64,000 nucleotides of DNA from Clostridia bacterium (lineage in GTDB: Bacteria; Bacillota; Clostridia; Oscillospirales; Acutalibacteraceae). Of this stretch, positions 36,266 through 44,299 are shown one piece after another. The position numbers were made by a program, and so were the translations under genes. The stretch is from assembly GCA_017613735.1 (NCBI GenBank), contig JAGADF010000009.1, positions 346,060 to 410,059 on the forward strand, given 5' to 3'. The notes under the pieces are model-generated. The model worked only from the letters and a program-made list of their open reading frames with translations. It did no database searches and was not told the origin of the DNA. Each line of letters opens with the position of its first letter. The first letter of the stretch is position 1.

Positions 36266-36889
36266 TTACTCAACATTGGTTGCATCACCGATACCGTTTA
36301 ATGTAACTGACTTAATAACAAGAGGCTTTATAGCTTCCTCCTCGTTAAAATCGTCACTGTTTTCAAGCTTGCCGTCAAAGACTACCGTATATTCAAATGC
36401 TCCCTTGTTAAGCCAAAACTCCATTGTATCAAGATTATAGCCCATTCCTGAACTCCAACCGTCATTAAGAAGATCCTCGCCCGTCTTGCCGACAAGCTTA
36501 TCCAGCTCCTCCTGAGGAATAACAGTGTCGTTTAAGTTTTCAAGCTTATCAATCGTCAAAGGCGAAATAATATCGTTGAGCTTTTTGTCATAATTTTCAT
36601 AATCAAAATCAAGGTCAAACAAAGACTGAGAAAGCTCGGGAGTTAAATTTGCGATTGCACGGTAATACACCTGATCAATCTGAAAAACATAGATGTAGTA
36701 TTTGTCCGTGTTTGCAGACTGAATTGACTCAATACCGCTGTTTATAATGTCGCCTATGGTCTTGAATGATGTTACGTCTGCAGAAGAATTTCCCGAAGGA
36801 TTCGTTCCGTTATCAGTTTTTTTCGAGCAGCCTGCAAATACCGCAAGAACAAGTGCAAGCGCAAGAATTAAAGAAATTGTTTTTTTCAT
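36266..36889 (-). CDS. Predicted lipoprotein, cargo of the element
   Basis: A signal peptide with lipobox (VFAGC, Cys21) is followed by a Lys/Asn/Ser-rich linker and a domain of about 165 residues with mixed helix and strand. It contains VYYRAIANLTPELSQSLFDLDFDYENYDKK, here not assigned to any family I recognise. It is read towards the left end of the element, behind the giant surface protein gene with a gap of 184 bp. A cell-surface role is inferred only from the lipobox. The ribosome binding site aaggag before the ATG is good. Confidence 0.78.
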   Translation of the reverse strand: MKKTISLILALALVLAVFAGCSKKTDNGTNPSGNSSADVTSFKTIGDIINSGIESIQSANTDKYYIYVFQIDQVYYRAIANLTPELSQSLFDLDFDYENYDKKLNDIISPLTIDKLENLNDTVIPQEELDKLVGKTGEDLLNDGWSSGMGYNLDTMEFWLNKGAFEYTVVFDGKLENSDDFNEEEAIKPLVIKSVTLNGIGDATNVE

Positions 36890-37073
36890 AACATAGTCTC
36901 CTTTTAAAAATAGCTTAATTAGTTTTAATTTACCTCTTTATTTATACGAGTTAAAGTAAAGCATTGTCATATAGTCAAGCCGGCTGTTACCTTTAATGAA
37001 TTTTTAATCGAACAACTCACCAAAAAGATTATGGTTTATAACCTCAGCCTCGGTTACGACTGTGATATTGTCT

Positions 37074-40000
37074 TTACTTGACAAACATAATCCTGTCAAG
37101 AACTGCGGCATCAAAGGCATCTACAGCTCCGTCATCGTTGAGGTCGGCTTTGGCTGACTGTAAAGCAGTCATTTCAACCTCGCCGACAGAAGCGGAAATG
37201 ATAAATCCAATATCGTTTACATCCTCAACGCCGTCCTCGTTGATATCGTATATTCCCTGCTCTCTGAATACTGCCGTAACGGTTACATCGGAAGCGGGCA
37301 TTGTGAAGGTATCGCTGTTTACCGTAACCTTGTCGCCGTTTTTGTCGGTAACAGTATAGTAAGCCAAAGTCATACCGGTATCGGGAGAGGCGGTAAGTGC
37401 TACGGTTTCGCCCTTAGCAGCAGTAGTTTTGTCTGCCTGTACCGTACCGTCTGTGCTGTCTGCAACAGTGACATTGTAGGTCTTTGCCGTAAAGTAACCG
37501 TCCTGAACCTTAGCCATTGAGATATCTGTATTTGAGGAATTATATGCTGTGCCGGTGCCGCCTACAAGCTGAGTACAGCCGCTGAACATAAGGAACCATT
37601 TATACTCTTCGGGTTCTTTTGCTGTCCATTGTGTATCAATTCCGTCAACATAAATTGTTTTCAACCATGAATCATCTTGAAACATACGGCCTGATTCAAC
37701 AAGGCTCGTCACATCAAAGCTGCTTAAATCTATGCTCGTGATGTGTTTACAGGAGGCAAACATACTGTTCATATCAGTTACTTTAGAGGTGTCAAAGCTG
37801 CTTACATCAATATCCCAAAGAGAAGCGCAATTGTAAAACATATTTCTCATATCAGTTACCTTTGAGGTATTAAAATGACTAAGGTCAACTGACTGCAGAT
37901 GTGAACAGGAGGCAAACATACTGTTCATATTTGTAACCTCTGATGTGTTTAAGTACTCCAAGCCTGTAATTGATGTTACATTTGACGCACCGTGGAACCA
38001 GTATGCCGTTGTTGTCGGTCTGTAATCTGCAAATGACGGGTCAATTACAATTGACTCAACAGCATGGCTTATGGAATTCCACGGAATACTATTACTGTTC
38101 GGGATTTCCCATTTCTGATAAGGGCATGAGGACATATTTATGTCATATTTGAATACAAGTGTGGAATTCTGTATATAAACATAGGCGTGCAGCTGCTCAA
38201 ATTCTGCCGTAATATTTACATCACTTGCAGGCATTATAAACGAATTGTCTGGTTCAAGTGCAATTTCGTTGTTTTCGGAATCAGTTACCGACAGAGTTGT
38301 TAATACACAGCCTGTATCCGGTGTAACATCAAGATGAATAATATCGCCTTCATCAGCGCTTGACGCTCCGCTGACAGTACCGTTAGTCATATCCAAATAA
38401 GTAATTCTGTAATAAGCCCTTACGAACTCTGCACTGACGGTAACATCCGAAGCAGGCATATTGAACTTATAATCTTCGGTAACACTCACTTCGTTTCCTT
38501 CGCTGTCCGTAACAGTCAGCGATTTAAGCTTATAAGCCTCATCAGGCGTAACGGTAAGCTCAATCAAATCGCCGAGGTGAGCTGTTGCAACACCTGTTAC
38601 AGAGCCGTTCTGAGCGTCGGCATAGCTAATGCTGTAATCTATAAGTCCGAATTCAGCCGTAACGGTAATATCGGAAGCAGGCATTACAAACTGATTACCT
38701 GTAATTTCGGTAACCTCGCCGTTAGCAGCTGTATAATACATTCTTTTCAGTTCGTTATTAGTATACGGATTAACCGTAACACTGACGGTTGCTCCTGCGG
38801 GTGCATCGGCAGGCAGTTCAATAGTACCCTCGCCCGAAGCCACCTCATAAGCGATTGAATAAATCCTGCTGAATTCAGCGGTTACTATAACATCTCTGTC
38901 GGGCATAACGAAGGTACCGTCGGTAACTGTAATGTTATTCTTCTTTGTATCTCTTACAACATAGTTTTTAAGTCCGTAGCCTGAATCAGCAGTATTTGTA
39001 AGCTTAACTACTGCGCCCGTATGAACTGTTTCATAATTAGCGGTAACAGTGCCGTGAGCTGACTGAATAACTGTAATATCGTGTATTTTCGAGTCAAGGT
39101 CGCCTACAAAGGTTGCATTGACAGAGCTGCCGAATTTTTCCTGATAGCGTGAAAGGTAATGACTGTAAACATGTACGACAGTCTGCTTTGAGGGAAGAAG
39201 CTCATCGGCAGTATTGCTCCATGTCAGGCTGTCGGGGTCGGCAAAGCTATATATCTCAGTCGGCTGAGTGCCATAGAAAGCACCGCCTGAAATGCTTGTA
39301 ACCGACGCAGGAATATCAATGTAATCTATTGTGCCGATATAAGCAAAAGCGTTATTTCCGATTTCATTAAGGGATTCGGACATTCTGATATTTTCAACAG
39401 AAATATCATTAAGGAAAGCACATCTGCCGACGGATGTTACGCTGTCGGACATTTGAACGTCCGTAACCTTGCTGAGTCCCATAAATGCAAAATCGCCTAT
39501 ATATGTAATACCTTCATCAATTACTATATACTCGCATTCATCCTTATAAGCATAATACTGCAAGCCGTTGTTCAGTCTTTCATCAGCTTCCTCTGCAGAA
39601 AAATCAAACATAGGTCCGCTGCCGAAAACCGTAAGAGTTTTAGTCGGCTCATCATATCTCCAGTAAGCGCCGGCACCGCACTGATTGGGTGCAATGGTGC
39701 CGAATACCGCATTAATTGTTACATTGCCCTGCGGCATAACAAAGGAATTTCCGTTTAATGCTATATCTGCGTCACCCTGCTTTACGGTCAACTTATTAAG
39801 ATAGCAGCCGTCATCAACCGTGTATTCAATATTAACCGTTTCACCCGGCAATGCTACGGTATGATCAGCGGTCAGAGTACCGCCCTCGTTACAGGAAGCA
39901 GTAACGGTGAAAATATCCTTACCTATTTCAAAGAATTTTGATACAGGCAGGTCATCAAGTACGGCGCTCGCAAGGAAACCGCCATCCTCCTCGGTAACAG

Positions 40001-41984
40001 TAGCCTCGGAAATACAGATGTGGTCCGAATCGTTTTTGCACACTACATAAACATAGCCCTCAGGCGTTCCGCTTTCGGTAGTTAAATCCCATGTAATATT
40101 CTTGAAATTATAATTGTGTCCGAGAGCAGGAATCACGGCTCCTCTCTCAAGAACCTCGCCGCAGGCGTTACAAACAGTAGCATCCTCAACGCCGTCCGAT
40201 TCGCAGGTTGCAGGTATGCTGTCAACATGAACTACATCCTGGTGGAATGCGGTAACGGTTTCATTTTTCTCATAACCGCACTCGGTACAGAGCTGAGTCC
40301 GGATACCGTCCGTTGTACAGGTAGGTGCGACAGTATAAAACGCTTCGCCGTAGGTGTGAGCCGTTTTTTCGTATGTAAGGTTAATTACGCCGGCATCCTG
40401 AATATTGTCAAGACTTCTGTCCGCACTGACAAAATGATAATGTCCGTCGGCGTCGCCTGTGTTAATATCACTCTCGACAGGAATACTTCCGCCACGATTT
40501 ACGAGAATATTCTTGTCGGCAATACCCATTTCCTGCGGATATTTCAGCGTAATATCAACAGTAGCACTGCCCCACTGAGCGTAGAGCGTAACCGTGCCGT
40601 CCTTCTCACTCGTAAGATTCTTTGCATAACCCATATCGGTAATAGCAGTGCCGCTGCCGTCAGCCTTGGTATTCCAGCCAACAAAGCCCCAGCCGTTTCT
40701 CGTAAAGCCGCAGCTTCTGAGCTGAACATCCTTATCATAGGTTGCAGCTGTACTTTCCATCTCTCCCGTTGCATCCGATGCATTTGCATTATACTCAATT
40801 GTATAGTTATTAGGCGCAGTTGTTGCGGTTATTACCGCATTTCCGTCACCTAAAGTATAAAAATACTGACCGTAATAGCCGTAGTGCTCCAACTCACCTG
40901 CGCCGCTGGAGGTAACGCTGTTCAGGTAGTACCCTTCGGGTATATCGTCCTCTTTAAAGAAAACTGCAATAGAATCACCGACATTGCCTCTGAAGGATTT
41001 ATATAAGTCTGCATTGAGATAAACATTAAGACCTCTTCTGAACTTTAATTCAACATTTCCCGGATTAAACTGCTGAGTTCCGGAAAATATCCGCGTTCCG
41101 TAGGTATTTATAAATTCATTAAAAGGATCTCCGTCCTTCACCCATTTGCTATAATTACCGCAATATAAGTTAAGACCGATATTATGATCGACACCTGCAG
41201 TACTTGTCAGTTTGAAAACTCCGTATTTTCCTGCCTGATGCGAAAACTCAATCTTATCCATACCCGAATAGTCAGGTGATATTGCGCTAAGCCAGACATC
41301 CCTGCCCGAAGCAATAGCGCCTGAATGATTGACAGACTTTATCCAATTGTCGAAAGGCACATTGTACTGGTTAACGGCAAGAGCATAGATATTGCCTGAC
41401 AAAGTATTGCCGGTTTCATTTCCCTGCATTAAACGCAAATCAGAAGTGAGCGACACGGGATATGTATTGTTGTAAGGATCCTTTGTATATAGCTTTAATT
41501 TTTCTATTATGGGAGGTTCGGCATAAATATAAATATCCTTATTATAATCACTGGTACGAACAGTAAAAGCTCTGCTGATAACTGTATAGCCGTTAATTCT
41601 GATACGAACATTTCCTGTCCATTCACGAGGCATGACCAAGCCGAAATCTGTTTCGAGCTTCATAACAGGAAACAATGTATCGGAAGTATATGTTTTTGAA
41701 AAAGTATCTCCATAGTCGTCAATGTCTGACATTATATCCCATTTAACGGCATCATTGCTTCCGTCGCCAATAGAGAAGTACGCCGAATTCCATAAGTCAG
41801 CGTCATCAACCGTTTGAATATAGATATCATAAGTATATGTTTCGTTAAAGCTTATATCCGACGGAACAGACGGCACACCTTCGTCCGTTTCAGCCGCCGT
41901 AACGGGCAGTACAGAAACCGGCACAATACCGATAATCATAATTACAGACAGTAAAACCGCCAAAGCCTTTTTCAATGTTTTCAT
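37074..41984 (-). CDS. Giant secreted protein with BspA-type and InlB-type repeats and C-terminal dockerin
   Basis: The 1,636-residue protein is the main cargo. It has a signal peptide (residues 1-31, ending VTAAE), an uncharacterised beta-rich N-third, an InlB/Listeria-Bacteroides repeat (GWGFVGWNTKADGSGTAIT to VTLYAQW), a Cys-containing segment with two CxxCG pairs, BspA-like leucine-rich repeats (SVTSVGRCAFLN), five copies of a roughly 70-residue module ending in DVTVTAEF-like strands, DUF285-type repeats (FDTSKVTDMNSMFASC) and a type I dockerin at 1575-1636 (DINEDGVEDVND and DLNDDGAVDAFD). The dockerin predicts docking to a cohesin on a scaffold. Substrate or host ligand is unknown. Domain types, not order, are secure. 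Confidence 0.88.
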   Translation of the reverse strand: MKTLKKALAVLLSVIMIIGIVPVSVLPVTAAETDEGVPSVPSDISFNETYTYDIYIQTVDDADLWNSAYFSIGDGSNDAVKWDIMSDIDDYGDTFSKTYTSDTLFPVMKLETDFGLVMPREWTGNVRIRINGYTVISRAFTVRTSDYNKDIYIYAEPPIIEKLKLYTKDPYNNTYPVSLTSDLRLMQGNETGNTLSGNIYALAVNQYNVPFDNWIKSVNHSGAIASGRDVWLSAISPDYSGMDKIEFSHQAGKYGVFKLTSTAGVDHNIGLNLYCGNYSKWVKDGDPFNEFINTYGTRIFSGTQQFNPGNVELKFRRGLNVYLNADLYKSFRGNVGDSIAVFFKEDDIPEGYYLNSVTSSGAGELEHYGYYGQYFYTLGDGNAVITATTAPNNYTIEYNANASDATGEMESTAATYDKDVQLRSCGFTRNGWGFVGWNTKADGSGTAITDMGYAKNLTSEKDGTVTLYAQWGSATVDITLKYPQEMGIADKNILVNRGGSIPVESDINTGDADGHYHFVSADRSLDNIQDAGVINLTYEKTAHTYGEAFYTVAPTCTTDGIRTQLCTECGYEKNETVTAFHQDVVHVDSIPATCESDGVEDATVCNACGEVLERGAVIPALGHNYNFKNITWDLTTESGTPEGYVYVVCKNDSDHICISEATVTEEDGGFLASAVLDDLPVSKFFEIGKDIFTVTASCNEGGTLTADHTVALPGETVNIEYTVDDGCYLNKLTVKQGDADIALNGNSFVMPQGNVTINAVFGTIAPNQCGAGAYWRYDEPTKTLTVFGSGPMFDFSAEEADERLNNGLQYYAYKDECEYIVIDEGITYIGDFAFMGLSKVTDVQMSDSVTSVGRCAFLNDISVENIRMSESLNEIGNNAFAYIGTIDYIDIPASVTSISGGAFYGTQPTEIYSFADPDSLTWSNTADELLPSKQTVVHVYSHYLSRYQEKFGSSVNATFVGDLDSKIHDITVIQSAHGTVTANYETVHTGAVVKLTNTADSGYGLKNYVVRDTKKNNITVTDGTFVMPDRDVIVTAEFSRIYSIAYEVASGEGTIELPADAPAGATVSVTVNPYTNNELKRMYYTAANGEVTEITGNQFVMPASDITVTAEFGLIDYSISYADAQNGSVTGVATAHLGDLIELTVTPDEAYKLKSLTVTDSEGNEVSVTEDYKFNMPASDVTVSAEFVRAYYRITYLDMTNGTVSGASSADEGDIIHLDVTPDTGCVLTTLSVTDSENNEIALEPDNSFIMPASDVNITAEFEQLHAYVYIQNSTLVFKYDINMSSCPYQKWEIPNSNSIPWNSISHAVESIVIDPSFADYRPTTTAYWFHGASNVTSITGLEYLNTSEVTNMNSMFASCSHLQSVDLSHFNTSKVTDMRNMFYNCASLWDIDVSSFDTSKVTDMNSMFASCKHITSIDLSSFDVTSLVESGRMFQDDSWLKTIYVDGIDTQWTAKEPEEYKWFLMFSGCTQLVGGTGTAYNSSNTDISMAKVQDGYFTAKTYNVTVADSTDGTVQADKTTAAKGETVALTASPDTGMTLAYYTVTDKNGDKVTVNSDTFTMPASDVTVTAVFREQGIYDINEDGVEDVNDIGFIISASVGEVEMTALQSAKADLNDDGAVDAFDAAVLDRIMFVK

Positions 41985-42037
41985 AAAATACCTCCTGTGA
42001 CAAAAACTGAAAACAAAAATTCTAATAAATCCATAAA

Positions 42038-42103
42038 TTAATTGCTATTAGGCATCACCGCAACAAGCAGCAGAGAAATCAAACGTGTAACAGTTCTTGT
42101 CAT
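42038..42103 (-). CDS. Possible 21-residue hydrophobic leader peptide
   Basis: An ATG at 42101-42103 with agaggt 7-8 nt upstream opens a 21-codon frame: MTRTVTRLISLLLVAV then MPNSN. The basic N-terminus and hydrophobic core look like a truncated signal peptide or a small secreted peptide. It lies 53 bp upstream of the giant surface-protein start on the same strand. It could equally be an accidental frame; there is no comparative support here. Confidence 0.35.
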   Translation of the reverse strand: MTRTVTRLISLLLVAVMPNSN

Positions 42104-42309
42104 ATATTTACCTCTCTTTTTATGACAGTACATAACTTTAATATTATACTATAGATGTCCAACAAATGTCCATCAGGAACTAAACATTTTGATAATAAAA
42201 AGACAGTTATGCTGAACACTATTTTCGTTTTGTTGTTAAGTATATCATCCGATGTGTAACAAATAGGTGACAAAACTAAAAACAAAAACTACATAATGCA
42301 ACAGAGTCA

Positions 42310-42345
42310 CCCTCCAAGTGTAAAAACATTTGGAGGGATTTTTTT
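42310..42345 (+). terminator. Intrinsic terminator with no upstream gene on its strand
   Basis: The stem ccctccaa(g)tg / catttggaggg with a 6-nt loop is followed by a long T-run on the + strand. It shields the repeat array from the divergent giant gene's region, or is left from a lost gene. The 42,104-42,310 stretch otherwise holds nothing I can support beyond a probable promoter area for the giant gene. Confidence 0.75.
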
Positions 42346-42349
42346 ATTT

Positions 42350-43135
42350 AAAAACTGCATATTTTGCCATATTTTTGTACTTATTATGGAAGGGCATTTT
42401 TAGTTTCAAGAAAAGATTTACAAAAAATTCATATCTAAAAAGCTAATAAAACGCTCAAAAAAAGGCATTAGGGTGAGAGGGCTTTTTAAAAAGATCCCCC
42501 CCGTTTTTGCCCTGAATACTCCTATACAAGTGAGAAGAATAATCGCACTTCAAAAATAATTTGCAAATTTTTTTATTCAAAAACCTAATAATTTTCCAGA
42601 TTTTTGTCCGTTAGGTGAAAGGTATTTTTTTCAAAAAGCCGATATTTTTCGCTTCCCGTTGTTATTAAGTGAGAGATATTTTTTCAAAAAGGGTTATAAA
42701 ATGTTCATTTTCTGTCCGTTATATGAAAGGTGTAAATAAAAAAACAAAAAATTTTCAAAACAAAAACTGCATAATTTGCCTGATTTTTGTCCGTTATATG
42801 GAAAGGTTAAATAAAAAATATAAAAATTATTTTAAACAAAAACCGCATAATTTGCTATTTTTCTGTCCTTTATATGGGAGGGCTTTTTAAAAATATTTTT
42901 CAAAAAAGGGTTGTAAAACAGCACTTTTTTGTCCGTTAAGTGAGGGACGTTTAAAAAAGTTTTGGTTAAAACTATAAAAAATTCGCTAATAGCTTATTGA
43001 GAGATATTTTTCAAAAAAACCTTGTAAAATGACAATTTTTTGTCCGTTAAGTGAAAGGAGTTTTTAAAAAGATAAAAAATATTATCAAAAAAGGTTGTAA
43101 AATCCCAATCCCGTTGTTATTAGATGAAGGGATTG
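42350..43135 (+). repeat. Array of composite AT-rich direct repeats (iteron-like)
   Basis: The gene-free stretch holds at least nine degenerate copies of a composite unit of about 55-75 bp. The best motif is tttttGTCCGTTAnnTGAAAGG, with GTCCGTTA at 42606, 42714, 42789, 42931 and 43042 and a variant at 42865; related copies with CCGTTGTTATTA-type centres are at 42656 and 43111. Between them recur aaaaagggttgtaaaa (42687, 42904, 43087) and aaaaactgcataatttgc (42350, 42762, 42838). Spacing is uneven, so it is not a CRISPR array. Its place just before a Rep-like gene makes a replication origin with iterons the leading idea; a regulatory leader is possible. Confidence 0.7.
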
Positions 43136-43139
43136 TTTA

Positions 43140-43364
43140 CATAGATATTTTCACTTGCAAGGAGTGATGTTAAGAAAGCTTTAACCGACAATTGAATAGC
43201 CGTTGCAGACTAAAAAGTCAAGCGAGCGACACGGACGAAAGCGCCATAACGGAGAACATCCGGAGCGATAAATTTCGGTCCGGTTACCGAAAGGAATTGC
43301 CATGACCTTGATGAGTATTACTGTCAGCGGAGCGCAAGTCTTTATTCTTTAGAAAGGAGAAACT
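43140..43364 (+). promoter_or_regulatory. Leader region before the Rep-like gene
   Basis: No gene is seen in these 225 bp. A hairpin of tttcggt / accgaaa with a 6-nt loop is at 43273-43292. The ribosome binding site aaaggag for the next gene is at 43353-43359. The start of the region has ggagtgatg, a possible initiation site for a 5-codon frame only. Confidence 0.4.
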
Positions 43365-43661
43365 ATGTACAAAAATGTTGATTTCAACGGCAACTATTTC
43401 CTCCTGCCGAACAACATATTCAAGGAGAAAATGAAGCCAAGAGAGTTCATTGTTTACAGTTATCTTAAACGCTGTGCCGATCAGAAATATCAATGCTTTC
43501 CCTCAAGAAAAAACATATCCGAGAACTGCTGTATATCATTACCGACAGTAGATATAGCTCTGAAGAATCTTGAGAACAGCGGATACATTATGATCACTCA
43601 CCGCCGTGACTGTAATAACGGTAATATGCTCTCGCACCTGTACACTGTACAGAAAATCTGA
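43365..43661 (+). CDS. Rep-like winged-helix protein
   Basis: A 98-residue protein with a helix-turn-helix of the type found at the N-terminus of plasmid RepA_N-like initiators: FFLLPNNIFKEKMKPREFIVYSYL, then CFPSRKNISENCCISLPTVDIALKNLENSGYI. Full-length initiators are usually 250 or more residues, so this is either a stand-alone regulator or a truncated initiator. It follows the iteron-like array by 230 bp and precedes the mobilization genes. A ribosome binding site (aaaggag) is well placed. Confidence 0.7.
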   Translation: MYKNVDFNGNYFLLPNNIFKEKMKPREFIVYSYLKRCADQKYQCFPSRKNISENCCISLPTVDIALKNLENSGYIMITHRRDCNNGNMLSHLYTVQKI

Positions 43662-43850
43662 CAACCTCCCGTAAAGAAATCTGGCACAAACAATCATAAA
43701 AGCCTTCCGCAGTTTTACGACGTTTCATAACAGGACAGCAAACTAACCGCCAAGAACCTGAAAACGCCTTTTAACCGCCTTAAAACCGCCTGTGCAGCAA
43801 AGCACGAAGCCTCCGAAGATTTACATTCATTTCACCTCTTTCGGTAATAA

Positions 43851-43925
43851 CTCTCTTTAAGAGAGTCCAAGCATCGCCTGTAGGCGTCTTGTTTCGGACA
43901 AGCCGAAAGAACGGGCAGAAGCCCG
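43851..43925 (+). other. Inverted-repeat cluster, candidate oriT
   Basis: Four short inverted repeats follow one another: ctctctt-t-aagagag (43851-43865), cgcc-tgta-ggcg (43875-43886), tttcgg-acaag-ccgaaa (43892-43908) and cgggc-agaa-gcccg (43912-43925). They lie directly upstream of the mobC-like gene and relaxase, the usual place of an origin of transfer. The 43,662-43,850 stretch before it has no convincing gene. A nick site cannot be assigned by eye. Confidence 0.6.
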
Positions 43926-43960
43926 AACCCACTTCAATAACGGATAAGGATGTGATAACT

Positions 43961-44299
43961 ATGCCAAAGGAAACAAAAAGCGAAAGATTTACCATTCACT
44001 TTACTCCCTCGGATAAACAGACAATCACCTCAAAGGCACGGCAGTACGGTATGAGCATGTCATCCTACCTGACCGCTGCTGCAATAGATAAGGACATAAC
44101 TGTTATCGGTGACAAGGATTCGTTTGACGAATTAGTCAGACAGGTAAAAATCATCGGCAACAACATAAACCAGCTTCGTATGTTAGCGCAGTTCGGAAAG
44201 ATAAGCGTAATAGGTCTTGATGAATTTACTGATGAGCTGTTTGAAATTAATTCTCAGCTCGCAAAAATTATTAAGATGTCAGGCAAATGGCAACGATAA
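43961..44299 (+). CDS. MobC-like relaxosome accessory protein
   Basis: The 112-residue protein has an N-terminal ribbon-helix-helix-like segment (ERFTIHFTPSDKQTITSKARQYGMSMSSYLTAAAID) and the C-terminal signature GNNINQLRMLAQFG, close to the N-N-x-N-Q-x-A motif of MobC proteins. It would bind oriT and assist nicking. I set the start at 43961; an upstream frame from 43889 crosses the inverted repeats. It overlaps the relaxase start by 13 nt, so they are translated together. Confidence 0.85.
   Translation: MPKETKSERFTIHFTPSDKQTITSKARQYGMSMSSYLTAAAIDKDITVIGDKDSFDELVRQVKIIGNNINQLRMLAQFGKISVIGLDEFTDELFEINSQLAKIIKMSGKWQR

Noticed and set aside
40116-40853. 245-codon frame opposite the giant surface gene
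   Set aside because: Antisense shadow created by repeat-rich coding sequence.
42669-42890. A 73-codon plus-strand frame in the repeat array
   Set aside because: It is made of the repeat units themselves, lacks a ribosome binding site and contains runs of Lys/Asn from AT-rich DNA.
42350-43135. CRISPR array
   Set aside because: Repeat lengths and spacings are irregular, units are degenerate and no cas gene is in the window.
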